Part shown: positions 33,344 through 46,829 of the stretch, in pieces
Position numbering within the stretch: the stretch's first letter is position 1
Layout of the letters: the number at the start of each line of letters is the position of its first letter
NCBI RefSeq assembly: GCF_910592395.1
Contig: NC_088310.1
Span: 15,323,501 to 15,387,500 of the forward strand
Reading direction: 5' to 3'
Source: Lineus longissimus
Lineage: Eukaryota; Nemertea; Pilidiophora; Heteronemertea; Lineidae
Length of the DNA: 64,000 nucleotides
The notes under the pieces: model-generated
Databases searched by the model: none
What the model was told of the DNA's origin: nothing
Seen by the model: the letters and a program-made list of their open reading frames with translations, nothing else
Program-made: the position numbers and the translations under genes

Positions 33344-34401
33344 TTACTACTTTATACCCTCAGTCCTATGTTATTAGGTCATCCAGCTGAGCGCCAGGCC
33401 CTTGAGCCTCTTGTTATGATGTCAATGTGGGTATGCCACGTATTCGGACACTGCTTCCTCAGTTTCGAGAGAATGATTTCAGTGAAAACGCCTTTTTTGA
33501 TCGATTTCGGTTTACCAAGGATGGATTTAATCACCTAATGCAGTTTATTGGCGATGACATCTCAGAACCTGAGAACAATCGTGGACACCCCCAGTCACCA
33601 AGGACTCAAGTGTTGGTTGCACTCCGTTACTATGCGACCGGTTCGTTTCAGATTGTTCACGTACATTTGCAAGGAGTGTCCCAGCCATCGGCTTCACGAA
33701 TCGTCAAAAGTGTTTCAGGAGTGTTAGCAAGAAAACGGGCCGAAGTAATTCGTTTTCCCAGTTGGAAATAAAAGCAAATTCTATGAAATGTATGGTTTTC
33801 CAGACGTGCAACTCATGATTCACGTATTTTTGATAATAGCCGGATTTGTTTCCAGCTTGAACAACGCCAATTCGATGGCTTTCTGCTTGGAGATAAAGGC
33901 TACGCTTGCCTCCCATTTTTAATGACGCCATTTCGGAACCCAGCTGGCCGTGCACAAAATCGATACAACAGATCAGGCAAGGGAACACGATGTGCAGTTG
34001 AAAGAATGTTCGGCATAAGGAAACGAAAATTTCCGTGTTTGAAACAGGGTATACGAGTGAAGCTTGATATAGCAATGTCTGTGATCACTGCGACTGCAGT
34101 ATTGCACAACATTGCCATTGATCTGAAGGAGCCAAATTTCGGTGAAGGGAATGAGGATGCGGAGCAAGATGACCTTGCAGTCCATAGGGATGATGATGTC
34201 ATGGAGGCTGCTATACGACAAACAATTGTTCAACAATATTTTCAGTAAGCACAATATTTATAAACAATTTTGTGGTGGACTGTACATGAACTTATACATG
34301 TAAGGTAAACATTATTTCAAATTTGATCTGCTGGTGATAGATCAATGCAATGTACGTACACCAAAGGGATTTAATTGTGCATCAAATGACAAGTTTATAT
34401 A

Positions 34402-35751
34402 TTACAACTCTGTATAAACCTGATGGAATAAATGAAAGTCCTCTACAGGATTGTTGTCTGTAGCGCCATGAACTGTGACTCCCTCAGATCCTCGACTATT
34501 CAGCTTCCTATAAAACAAATGCTGCAACTTGAACCCCTCCATCCGTTGTTCATGTTCCTCTTTTGCAAATTTGATTTGGTTCTGCAGATGCGTCATCCGG
34601 AGCTCGTGCTCTTCCCTCTGCATTGCCAACGCTGAATCCACTGCATTTGCGCGGTTGGCTACGGCTAATGGACACTTACTACAGGCATTCTTAACATTGC
34701 GGGTACGGGGAGTTTCTTCAGTCTGGGGTGTGGCAGGCCGCGAGATTGGTTCAAATTCTTCAATGACTTGGGATTCATCAGATTCATAGTCGTCAGGCTT
34801 TCCTGCACTAGCGCTAGCAGATTGGTTTGTTTTCTTGCCTGAAAAAAACGTTCCGCTTTTGATGAATATGATTTGTCATGTTCATTCAATAGCAGCCTTT
34901 TACATGTTTTAAGCATTTTGTTTTAGCCAGAAGCAAAAATGAATTTAGTTTTTCATTTCATCCAGATAACTGCTGGATATTTGTTATTGTGGCTTCAATA
35001 AAGTTGGGGAATGTCCCTAAATAACATGATTAATGCTCTTTAATTCAATGCGATATCATGTGTGCTAAGGATACGTGGTACTCGGAGGACAGAGCCATAT
35101 TGGACCAGTTACAGATGAAATTAAGAAAGGTGGGCGCAGGAGTGAAAAGAGTATAATATTAGTTTCTAGGAATTTTGGTGATGAGTGTCATGAGAGTTGA
35201 GACAGCAGCCACCACAATTGGCACATATATTTCAACATTAAAATAAATGATGAAGTATAAAATCACTACTTTACCTTCTGGGTTATGATAGCCTGTATCA
35301 TCGTCAAAATCATTATCCAGTGGCTGTAGTACTTCTTTACAATACGATGCTACCATGTGGGATACATCATCAGCTAGAGAATATTTCTCCATTGGTCCAC
35401 CTCCTGTGAGTTGGTGACTTTTCTTTTCCTTTGCAACGTCTTTCTTTGCCTTCAATTTCAAATAATCGATAACTTTCTTGAGCTGTGGAGCATCGCTAGG
35501 TTTGACACCTGGCTGCGCATTGAACTTTTTCGTAATTCTGTCCCAGGCTTCATTTTTGGCAGTCAGAACCTTGGCAGTATTTTCCGCAGGTCTACTATTT
35601 TCTTTCCCTTTGTCACTAGTTGCATTAATAGCTGTTTTTCTATTTCGGTGAACTGCCGACGCGGTTTTGGGATTTTCCCGTCGTTATCCTGAGAACCTAT
35701 TTTTCCTTTTTTCGGCGTGTTCTGCAATTCACTACCATGTACAACAGCCAC
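34402..35751 (-). pseudogene. Harbinger Myb/SANT-like partner protein, two exons
   Basis: Exon 1 is 35275-35751. Its ATG start leads to a Myb/SANT-like region (RRQFTEIEKQLLMQLV), then a one-base frameshift at about 35600, and continues KNEAWDRITKKFNAQPGV and LKLKAKKDVAKEKK. It ends at donor GAAG|GTAAAG. Exon 2 is 34402-34838 after acceptor TTTTTTCAG, with an acidic/Pro-rich part and a C-terminal coiled coil (REEHELRMTHLQNQIKFAKE). Proteins of this type bind Harbinger ends and carry the transposase into the nucleus. Only the one frameshift is disabling. It is convergent with the transposase gene. Confidence 0.8.
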
Positions 35752-36063
35752 AGCAATACCAAATCAACTTTCCTGCACATGTTTTTTAAGTCTTAGCTGC
35801 ATATGCTTACTTCAGATCAAGACAATTGCATAATACAACAATGGTAGGGAACTGCCATCTGCCTATTACCTCTGATCATTGGAAGGATAAAGGGACCCTT
35901 TAGAAAATTTGAGGTGAAGGACGACCTTAACATAAGGGTGATAAAAGTGTTGTTCTTGAAAACCATTTCATAAGGGAGCCTTTAGCAAAGGAACTCCTCT
36001 GTAAACGAGGCCTTTATAAAGGCCTACTTAAGGCCTAATAAAGGAGGTTCTCGAATACCGGCC

Positions 36064-36900
36064 TATGTTTTTATAAGGATTTAGAGTTACATTTGTGCCT
36101 TTGTGATGCTTGTGCGGTTACTGCTACATGTTCACGTATGCATTTTTTGTGTGCTTAACTGAACTGGTACTCCTAAAATCACATCCACGCTAAGTCATCA
36201 ATTGTGTTTCTTACTTTTCAATACTTTATATACATATCTCGGTTTTGAATGAGAAGTAGTTTTAGATGTAATTGTACTGAGGATTCGTTCATCTTGTGTA
36301 TTTTCAGTCTTTTACGGTATTAATAAACATCAGTTTAAATAAATAATATTTTCGTCTCGAGCTATAGTACATGGTGCGCTTACAGTAAAAGACATATGCG
36401 TAAAAAGAACAAGCCATCCCCACGATCAACTGATGACGTGTAGCAGATGGTTCTCCACAGATATCAAGTAGCCTATCAGACGACTCCATGATACCAGTGC
36501 CAAGGAACTTGCAGTATACGGTACCTCGAAGAGTCCCGAGAGCCAGCGAGATACACAGGATATCAACGATCTCCAACAAATGCTGTGTTCGATCAGTGAT
36601 TATCAGCTTGCTGGAATTTCTAACAAAGCTAGGTGCTTTGACATCACAAGATATTTCGCTTCATCACCGACTTGCCGATTTCTTCATAATGAGAAGATTT
36701 ACTGCACTCACAGGATTAGATCATATCTATCCACGTATAATTCAGTTTTTAGATTTTAATTAAGTAGCATCAGAGAATATCTCTCCTACCACTTTTCTGA
36801 GTCAAGTCACTTGAGGGGATTTAAATTTTTATAGGTCAAATCATTGGGCGATTTTGGGTGGGAGTGTAGCAACCATTGGACTCAACAACCGTTTACAGCT
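36064..36900. other. Unassigned AT-rich sequence
   Basis: No credible ORF, exon or repeat end is recognised. At 36869-36925 a block sharing TTTACAGCTTCCACCCCTGC matches 29135-29190, so minisatellite-associated sequence begins again here. Confidence 0.45.
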
Positions 36901-36929
36901 TCCACCCCTGCTCTAGCATAGCTAGCATT

Positions 36930-37300
36930 ATATTCACTTGGCCAAATATTTGTTAGTCTTGAAATGTCTTGTGTTGTCTCAGATGAAAAATACCAAATCC
37001 GAATTTGTCTTGCATTTTCCTGTGTTGACTTTGCTAAATATTTTGTAGTCTTGCAATGTCTTGCACTGACTTCGCAACATCTGGCCAAGTATGTGGTTGT
37101 CTTGCATTTTTCTTGAGGGTTCTTGTGTCATTCCTGAATGTTCTTGCATGTCTTGCATTGGAAATAAATGTAAGTCATTTTATTTGGTTGTCATGCAAGT
37201 TCATGAGTTATCCTTGCAAGTTCTTGTGTCGTTCTTTAATCTTCTTGCGTGTTCTGAATGTTCTTGGATTTGTCTTGCAGGTTCTTGCATTATTTTTATG
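36930..37300. repeat. Minisatellite, right copy
   Basis: Tandem units share GTCTTGCAATGTCTTG and TGTTGTCTCAGATGAAAAAT with the array at 28715-29130, in the same orientation, and then degenerate into TTCTTGTGTCATTC-type variants. Confidence 0.7.
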
Positions 37301-37329
37301 ACTCTGCCTAAAATCGGCGAATAGGTAAT

Positions 37330-38160
37330 TATGATTCATTATGTTACACTCCGATGGGCAGCTTGGAATGCGCTTGCCTTGGGGAAAACCCCTTGACTAT
37401 AGATCGACCTTAAACATGATCAACGAAAACGTTGTTCATGCACTTGATGAGATTGATCGCATGCCAATGGACAGTATCGGCAGCTTTGGTGGTTTCAGGA
37501 TGGCGCTTCAGCGCACAGACGTATAATTGTACGAGATCGAATGTAACAGTTATTTCCTGGAATAGTAGTCGGATTGGGATATCTGAGAGAATGGCCTCCG
37601 AGGTCACCAGACCTCACCGGGCTATTGAATATTGCAAGGAGGGTTGCGAGGTTACGTAATTTACACCTGTGATTGTACTTGAGGTTACTGGTATTCTGAT
37701 GAAGTTTTGGAAAGGCTCGGCCTACTACGGACATAGGTATTTCAACCTCGTTTACCCAAGGGTCATTGCGTGCTCCTATGGTCACTTGCACTGCCCCTGG
37801 TATCATGTTGAGCTAAAACATAGTTGATTGGTCAACGAATAACGTTTTACATGCAAATAAGATGTAAATAATGTTTTGACACTTGGCATATTCATGGCAT
37901 CATGAATCGGCGAAAAGGGCGGCATTATCAGTCTACATAACCATTTACCCTAATGCGATCACAGATTAATTGACGACATAATAGAACTTCATGGACAAGG
38001 ATAATATATGATATAATACTATATAAAAAATTGGTTGCCTCTACAAGAAAATTACATCATTTAGTCGGGCAATGCGGGCATTCCCAGCAAAATAGAACCG
38101 AAGAAGCACGTGTTACTAATATCAATCGCGCAAGCACTGTGAAAATAGGGAGTTTTCGCA
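37330..38160 (-). repeat. Inverted relative of the 24.3-24.8 kb repeat
   Basis: The minus strand of 37700-38160 aligns with 24280-24790. The remainder (37330-37700) shows coding-like pieces in several frames but nothing I can name. It is probably a decayed copy of the same mariner-like family. Confidence 0.6.
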
Positions 38161-38502
38161 AATGCCCCGAAACGGCATCGTAAACGGGGATATACATAGC
38201 TAAATATGTAGTCGGCTTGACTAACCGTGAGGTGTGAACGCTCACTAATATCTCTCCATTTTTTTTCGGAAAGTGGGGAGATAAAAAGGCCCTCAAATGA
38301 TATCCGTTTGACCATACATTCTCTCTGCTCAGTTTCGATTCGAATGACAGATTGAGCGATAATTTCTAACGTTGTCGTTGCACAAATTTCTGTCATCTCC
38401 CAGATGTCAACTCAAATCAACTATAATATGATATACATTGTGGTTTGCTTCAAGATGATGAGAAATACTTTATATCGCTCTCATTTTCACACTTTCTTTC
38501 GA
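38161..38502. other. Unassigned sequence
   Basis: About 340 bp in which I see no gene or recognisable repeat. Confidence 0.4.
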
Positions 38503-40372
38503 TTTTTAGCTCAGCTGACAAAGTCAGCAGAGCTATTCATATAGCTATTCGATTGGTGTCCGTCCCTCCATCCATCCGTCCGTGGACACAATTGGGCATT
38601 TTGTAACCGTAAGGCCAAGGCACTTCAAATCTAGTCTTGCTCATAAACACCGCAGAAAATGTTGCTTACGGAAAATTTTTTGGGCGATTCGACTCAAATT
38701 CAGCTCCCCAGGGGGCAAAATGCGTAAATGAAAAAAAAAAATTTTGACGCTCTATTCCAGCAGATAAAAGCTTGAATTAAAGTTGAACAGGTCGTCATGA
38801 TACAGAAGTTGTGATATAAAATAGATTAGTGTCGATTTATATCATCAGTTGGCGGTAGTGAGCAAAACTGTTGTTTGACCCCGGATGATTCCGCTTTAAA
38901 TTTCCCGCCGCGATCAAAAACCTCGAACCAGGGAATACCGGACTGCTGGTATTGCCAGTGCATCCACTGTATGAACGGCTCGTCTGGGGTAAATTGACGA
39001 GGCGGCTCGACCCTCCACTGCGCGGTCGAGGTTACCTGGAGTACTATCATCAAGAAAATGGCGGTGACCCTTTTATTTCTACCGGAGCGATGATTTTGTA
39101 AGTGACAAATTTTCTTATTTAAGCCTTTACGGAAATGTATTTCGGTACGAAGTTCACACGTTTATAGAAAAGATCAACGAGAATGTGTTCAAATGCCCTC
39201 ATAACGATGAGTTCAACGGAATTTGGTCAAAACAACCTTCGAATGGAGTCAACTTTCTTTGCGAAATTGAAGCGACGACCTCATTATTTATCGTAATTTA
39301 TGCAGATCTGAGTCCAGCTGATGGGTGATGTTCTGATTTGTGTTCAAACTATTGGAAACTTCGGAAATTAGTTCTATTAGTTCTACTATTCTGCAAGAGT
39401 ATATTATAGCCATTGATGTTGACAGCTAAAAGCACGAAAACTTTGTTTGTTTATCAAACTGTATCGAGTGTTATCGAATCGAATGGATGTGTCGATCGTC
39501 GGGGCGGATTGATATGTGGTTGTGCGTCCAAGGCGATTAGGTCATTCAGTTAGTTTGAGAAAGATCTTGATCATGAAGATGCGTGTTGTGTTATCATAAC
39601 CGGAAATTAATTTGAAGTTATTAGTGGTGTTGTCATTGCCATTTGTTGCATGGAATGATAGTTCGAGAGCTCTCATCGACGTATTCAGCATTGACGGAAA
39701 GTAGGTCCGGATTTGGCAACACGCCAGCTGTCTCACATGTTCCTCCTGGAGTCACCAGGCAATGACTTAACATGGTGCTACAGCCAACACTGTACAATCA
39801 CTTTCCATCTTGACATCTTGTAATAATCTTTGCCAAATCAGTGATTTTTATATAATTTACTCCATGATTGCAATCAGCCTTTATTAAATTCCAATCACCT
39901 GCAGGTCAGGTCAATCTTTTACCAATAAAGTTAATTTTCTTAAGCACCTCTTTATCTTACTTCTTCACATACAGGGCATCCCAAACACTTTGCTAAATCC
40001 ACTAACCCCCCATTTCGAGTTGGTATTGCACCAGACCCAAAGCTCAACGGTACAATAATCATGTAAGTGTCCAAATACCTTTTCAGGACATACTAGTATG
40101 AGGACATCAATTTTGATACCAGAAGGAAAACCAATCCTGTCCGTGTGTCACTGTGACATAGATCCTGGCTCTATTGGAAATGTCGCACTCGCACTGTATT
40201 ACTATATGTGATGTCACTTACATCTTTCACAGTTGACAAATTGAATCATCCATGGTTATTGTAACTATATATAGTCCTTGCCAAATCTATCTAAAAGTAT
40301 CAGTAAAACTGCTAAACTATGAATTGTATCTGCTTACTCAGCTGAGCGCCAGGCTCTTGGGCCTCTTGTTAT
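38503..40372 (+). mobile_element. Family X repeat, copy X2
   Basis: Same ends as X1 and X3 (TTTTTAGCTCAGCTGAC at the start; CTGAGCGCCAGG and CTTGTTAT at the end) but internally rearranged. The section matching about 30735-31560 of X1 is absent, and the sequence from about 39620 to 39890 is different. It carries a 118-bp segment (38911-39028) missing from X1 and X3. Confidence 0.85.
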
Positions 40373-40621
40373 TAAACCTACCTCATTGATACACATATAA
40401 ATCCTTACGTTATATCTTTACGTTAATCAATTAAAAACTACATTCCAACCACGAACGCTCTCGAAAATAATAACCTTGTGCACAAATGCAAATTGCACAT
40501 GACAGACACGGCTCGTCATGATATCGTACTCGTAACGCTGTGCTACCTCATCTTAGTCTCTACAATTAGTGAGAAGGCGCCAAGTCGCCAAATCCATGTG
40601 CAACATTTTGGTATAATTTCC
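40373..40621. other. Spacer between X2 and Y copy A
   Basis: About 250 bp with no gene or repeat seen. Confidence 0.4.
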
Positions 40622-41818
<1,197 letters not shown>

Positions 41819-43487
41819 TAATGTAACCTCTGGCCTATTTCTGGAGTGGTTGTGGTCGGAATGAATATTTGAATGGTGGAACAGGAGATAAAGATTCATT
41901 TGAGGCAGGTTTGATAAATTTCGAATAAAAAGTTAGAAATGACAGCGATGTGAAACACTTCTCATCATCTTGGAGCAAACTATTTTCATTGTGTGTTCAT
42001 CTTGGGAATTATTCAGCTTAAAAGTCGATAAGTTCTTTTCAAATAACCATACCGAATTCATAGCTCAAACAACTGCTCTTAACTACTTCTGTGAGAAACA
42101 TGGTATGCTGGGGAAATGTGCATGTATTCTATACATTACGATACTTTTGTAACCGGATAGTCCATTAGTTCCTGGATTAACTTATCGTTTTGTTCTTTGT
42201 GACTTTTTCTGTCTCGTAAAACGTTGTATCCAATATCACGGATAGCTTACCCTCCACTGCGATTAGCTAAATGCTTTTATGCATTTCATACAGGGTTTAT
42301 GTGGATTATGTCCAATCAATGTTCTTTAATCTCTCGTTCTGACAGGTTGCCATGGCAGTGCATTATGCCAAGATATTCGAATGAGATGATGACAGCACAG
42401 CAGATAGTGCTACTTTTCACCAGGGCATGAGCGTATTCTTTTGATACATTTGCATACGACTAAGCCATGATTTTAAGCAACAAAGGACCAACAGTTACAT
42501 TATTACATGCATTCTCCACACACACATGATACAATATGTCAAGTATAGAATTCCTGTATAGAGTAAGTTACAAATAATGGTACGAGTATTACACAAATCG
42601 GCAGCTGGCCTTTCTTTGTGATAGACCCTGAAACATCAAGGTACTACTTTACACCACTTAATCAGTCTCCGGCTTTGAGTTGGCGACTTCTATATTATTA
42701 GGGATTCTTCTCCCCAGAAAATTATTCCGACACACTCTCATCACAGGTTGACGTGGCGTATGCACGTACATAATGGAATAAACTGCAAATGGTTGCTAGA
42801 TTCAACCTTGTCCGCGAACTGAACATACAGTCTGGGTTCAAGGGTGATGTCCCTTATGAAAATACACAGAGGTATGCATGTGAAACGGCACAGAACAAAC
42901 CTCACGGAACTCGCCGCTTACAGCAATACCAATAAAGGAAATTATTCTGAAAGTGTTCTTTCCCTTGCTTCCGATTGTCTCGTATTGCAATATTTCTGCG
43001 CCTAGGATTGAAATTCGATCAGCCCTTATTTTGATACCGCTATTTGATCAGTTGTTTCGCCACAAATCATAGCTGAAAAAGCATAGCCTGGTACCGCTGG
43101 CCAGCGTCAGATGGCAGGGTGTTGATACCCCGGGAATTCCTTGATCAACATCGACCCCGGTGGAAGATGCGTATGGAAATACACTGAGCAATACATGTAA
43201 AGAATTGAACGGCACGAGGATACCGCGTGTGTTTCATACGTGGCATTCACGTCGTTCATGTCATTCTTCTTCGCTATTTTCCAAGTTTCATGCAAATTTC
43301 TCGCGTTCCTAAAACTGGCAGCCCCCCCCCCCCCCCCCCCACCAAAGCCGGAGACTCCAGAGTCTGACAAGACTCAACTGACAATTCTAGTTCTAAATTC
43401 GGTGACCAACCATGAAAAGGTAGGGTTTCAGACAAGAAAACCCATCCTTATGTCAAGCACTTCTTTAACACTTAAGCACTATGGTAA
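41819..43487. other. Intergenic sequence with a poly-C run
   Basis: No gene recognised over 1.67 kb. A C homopolymer of about 18 bases interrupted by nothing lies at 43322-43340. Small ORFs here are AT-rich and lack codon-like character. Confidence 0.45.
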
Positions 43488-44265
43488 ACACTATGGTCTT
43501 GAGTTGATCTATCTCTGAGGGCAAACAAGTCATCCTGTGTGCTTACCCAACGTCTAAATGTTTGCGGTGCTATGCGGTGGTGTCTAGCAAAGGATGTCGC
43601 AGTTACAGCTTGACGTAATCCTATAGCATGCTCCAATTGGTATGTCTCGATTAGGTCAATCTTCTGATTGAGGCTGCAGCTTTTCTGGTACTACGTGCAC
43701 CCGGTACAGCTTGGTTAGTATCATCTACATCATTACATCATCATCATCATCATCAGTAGTGGTAGCAGGGTCAGGGCTGTCAACTTCATCTCCATGCTCC
43801 AGTCCATACGTTAAGGTCATCAGGGTGCCTGCTAGGCCTTCTCACAAAATCCATCGGATTGCGTGCATTTTACCAGAAGAACGTGGTCAAAGCAAGATGG
43901 CAGACAACAATTATGACATTTGACACGAAAGTGCCCTTTATTGGATTTCCCCCACAAGAAAACGATTCCATAATCGATTAGATAAAACTAATTCATTTGA
44001 AAGACTGGATTGGTCAACCATTTACATGGACTTGTAATAGACTTACGTAACTTCAATAATCACCACCCTGACTGCAGGGATTACTGGCGCCGCGACCAGG
44101 CGTTATTGAATTGACAACATTTACAAGGTTTTCTTCCTATAACCATTGATCACTATAATTGGCTGTCATATTGAATGTTTGCAGCCCACCGGTAAAAAAA
44201 CTACAGACTGCCGTGTTCCTGGACTTTTCCTGGCGCTCGGTTAAGTGGGAGAAGATTAAGTCTCA
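43488..44265 (-). mobile_element. Truncated inverted copy of pogo element 2
   Basis: The minus strand matches 25437-26245 of copy 2: the terminal repeat region, leader, the GAT microsatellite (shorter here) and the helix-turn-helix coding exon up to GACCATAG. The other three exons and the right end are missing. The outer terminus at about 44260 is slightly changed. Confidence 0.85.
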
Positions 44266-44616
44266 ATAAATGTTGAGCAGTTTAGCTCATTCAGTAATAC
44301 TGCTGGTATGCCGTGTTATTCTGCCAAATACATCGTGGGTTCGACTACAATTGGATCCCATTTTTTAATACATTTTTAAAACATATTATTTGACTTTTAA
44401 GATTTTTAGTTTTTTGCTTTAATTTATAAGAATGCATATACAATTATTTTGAAATCGAAAAAGTAATAGAATACCCTCTTTATCGGAAATAACGTTAACC
44501 CATTGGGGTCGTCCAAACTAGGGATACAACTAATGAGAAATTGCAATACAGCTTAAGCTAAGCTCAAATCAGAAGAGCTTTTCGTACAGTTTCTTCTCAA
44601 ATGATAAAAAAACTAA
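44266..44616. other. AT-rich spacer
   Basis: About 350 bp with no gene or known repeat. Confidence 0.4.
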
Positions 44617-45730
44617 TAAAATGGCCAGGGCCATCGTGCTCACCTCATGTGGAGGAAAGATGGATAAAGAGCATGGTATTGTGTCATGTAGTGTTAGGTT
44701 TGATGTAGGTCCAAGCAATTACAATTTCCCCAAAATGGCCAATTTACAGTACATTCGACCTCTGTGACCTTGAAAAGTAGGTCAAATCAAAGAAGACCCG
44801 GGTGACACATTGAATGGTTGTTAGAATTAGATGTACCTATGATATAAACTTGGTGCCAATCGGGCAAGTCGTTACTAGGAATAATGGCATTTTGAAGAAT
44901 TTAGGATTTGGCCCCCTCCCTGGAGGCCAAACGGCAAATCAGATCGCACCAAACTTCGGTACCTGAGATCACCTGACCAAGGGGTACATGTGTACTTAAT
45001 TTGTGATCAATAGTCATTGCAGTTAAGAAACGTGCCATAGTTACGGCCTGACGGCGAATTTACACCATTTGACCTATGTGACCTTGACAAGAAGGTCAAA
45101 TTAAAAACCTGTGTGACATATACTGTATGGTGGTTAGATGTACCCATGATATCAAATTGGTGGCAATCGGGCAAGAAGTTAAGGAATAATCACATTTTTA
45201 AGGTTTTGGGATTTTGCCCCCTGGTGGTCAAGTGGTGAATTATATTGGACCAAACTTCGGTCCCTGAGATCACCTGACTAAGGGGTAAATGTGTACCAAA
45301 TTTGGTATCAATAGTCATTGCAGTTTAGAAACGTGCCATCGTTACATCCTAACGGCCAATTTACACCATTTGACCTCTGTGACCTTGAAAAGGAGGTCAA
45401 ATCAAAAACCCGGAGGATATATGATGCACCTTTGCTAGAAGTACCTACCATATTTTTTTCAAAATTTCCCGACTACTATTAAGGGAGATATAGCATATTT
45501 TCACTTTTAACGTTTGGCCCCCTGTTGGCCAAACCATGAAAAGAATCGGACCGAAACTTGGTCTCCAGGGTGTCATTACATAAGGGTACATGTGTACCAA
45601 GTTTCAACTCAATAGCTCTAACAGTTACGAAACGTGCCCTGCTAACGGACGACGGACGACGACGACGACGATGACGGACGACGGACGACACGGTATGGGA
45701 TAAGCTCACCTCTGCTAAGAGGTGAGCTAA
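44617..45730 (-). mobile_element. Family Y repeat, copy B
   Basis: A complete copy with a short GAC tract (45646-45690), three monomers and both end hairpins. Its 5' hairpin end (45730) directly abuts the 3' end of copy C (45731), forming a head-to-tail tandem without intervening bases. Confidence 0.9.
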
Positions 45731-46779
45731 ATGAAATGGCCAGGGCCATTGTGCTCACCTCATGTGGAGGAAAGATGGATAAAGAGCATGGTATTGTGTC
45801 ATGTAGTGTTAGGTTTGATGTAGGTCCAAGCAATTACAATTTCCCCAAAATGGCCAATTTACAGTACATTCGACCTCTGTGACCTTGAAAAGTAGGTCAA
45901 ATCAAAGAAGACCCGGGTGACACATTGAATGGTTGTTAGAATTAGATGTACCTATGATATAAAATTGGTGCCAATCGGGCAAGTCATTACTAGGAATAAT
46001 GGCATTTTGAAGAATTTAGGATTTGGCCCCCTCCCTGGAGGCCAAACGGCAAATCAGATCGCACCAAACTTCAGTACCTGAGATCACCTGACCAAGGGGT
46101 ACATGTGTACTTAATTTGTGATCAATAGTCATTGCAGTTAAGAAACGTGCCATAGTTACGGCCTGACGGCGAATTTACGCCATTTGACCTCTGTGACCTT
46201 GACAAGAAGGTCAAATTAAAAACCTGTGTGACATATACTGTATGGTGGTTAGATGTACCCATGATATCAAATTGGTGGCAATCGGGCAAGAAGTTAAGGA
46301 ATAATCACATTTTTAAGGTTTTTGGATTTTGCCCCCTGGTGGTCAAGTGGTGAATCATATTGGACCAAACTTCGGTCCCTGAGATCACCTGACTAAGGGG
46401 TAAATGTGTACCAAATTTGGTATCAATAGTCATTGCAGTTTAGAAACGTGCCATCGTTACATCCTAACGGCCAATTTACACCATTTGACCTCTGTGACCT
46501 TGAAAAGGAGGTCAAATCAAAAACCCGGAGGATATATGATGCACCTTTGCTAGAAGTACCTACCATATTTTTTTCAAAATTTCCCGACTACTATTAAGGG
46601 AGATATTGCATATTTTCACTTTTAACGTTTGGCCCCCTGGTGGCGAAACCATGAAACGAATCGGACCGAAACTTGGTCTCCAAGGTGTCATTACATAAGG
46701 GTACATGTGTACCAAGTTTCAACTCAATAGCTCTAACAGTTACGAAACGTGCCCTGCTAACGGACGACGGACGACGACG

Positions 46780-46829
<50 letters not shown>

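Larger units (their letters stand above)
29881..33417 (+). mobile_element. Family X repeat, copy X1 (hairpin-ended, non-autonomous)
   Basis: It starts TTTTTAGCTCAGCTGAC with a terminal hairpin (AGCTCAGCTGAC pairs with GTCAGCGGAGCT), followed by a CCATCC/CCTTCC-rich microsatellite. It ends CAGCTGAGCGCCAGGCCC then a GGCC hairpin and CTTGTTAT. The body is non-coding as far as I can see and closely matches X3. It contains a 38-bp perfect palindrome and, uniquely, a small foldback MITE. It lies inside the Harbinger ORF with no target duplication longer than one base. The form suggests a Helitron/Helentron-related element. Confidence 0.85.
29862..34248 (+). pseudogene. Harbinger (HARBI1-like) transposase, split and core-deleted
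   Basis: The ORF begins at the ATG at 29862 (MSTDYY), is broken after 29880 by the 3.5-kb X1 repeat, and continues in frame at 33418 (DVNVGMPRIRTLLPQ). It then contains an HTH-type N-terminal region (GVSQPSASRIV). A stop lies at 33769. Around 33793 the text passes from YEMYGFP directly to RATHDSRIFDNSR, so the part with the first catalytic Asp is missing. The rest (LLGDKGYACLPFLMTPF, then VERMFGIRKRKFPCL supplying the late acidic residue) runs to 34248. Lesions are the insertion, an internal deletion and frame changes. DNA target choice and excision would need the Myb-like partner encoded nearby. Confidence 0.88.
29577..36063. mobile_element. PIF/Harbinger element, split by repeat X1
   Basis: The ends read AGCCCGTATTCAAGAAC and, inverted, GCCGGTATTCGAGAAC, with the shared flank CTATG on both sides (29573-29577 and 36063-36067); the target duplication is this or a 3-bp part of it. 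Subterminal TCCTTTA/CTCCTTTA motifs recur on both sides. It carries the two genes usual for the superfamily: a HARBI1-like transposase (plus strand) and a Myb/SANT-like protein (minus strand). Without X1 it is about 2.95 kb. Confidence 0.85.

Noticed and set aside
29881-33417. X1 as an autonomous element
   Set aside because: No Rep, helicase, transposase, RT or integrase coding sequence was found inside its 3.5 kb.
36304-36763. Overlapping 91-aa ORFs on both strands as host exons
   Set aside because: No splice signals at useful phases and no recognisable domain on either strand.
43107-43370. Gly-rich 87-aa ORF
   Set aside because: The Gly run comes from a C homopolymer; no other support.
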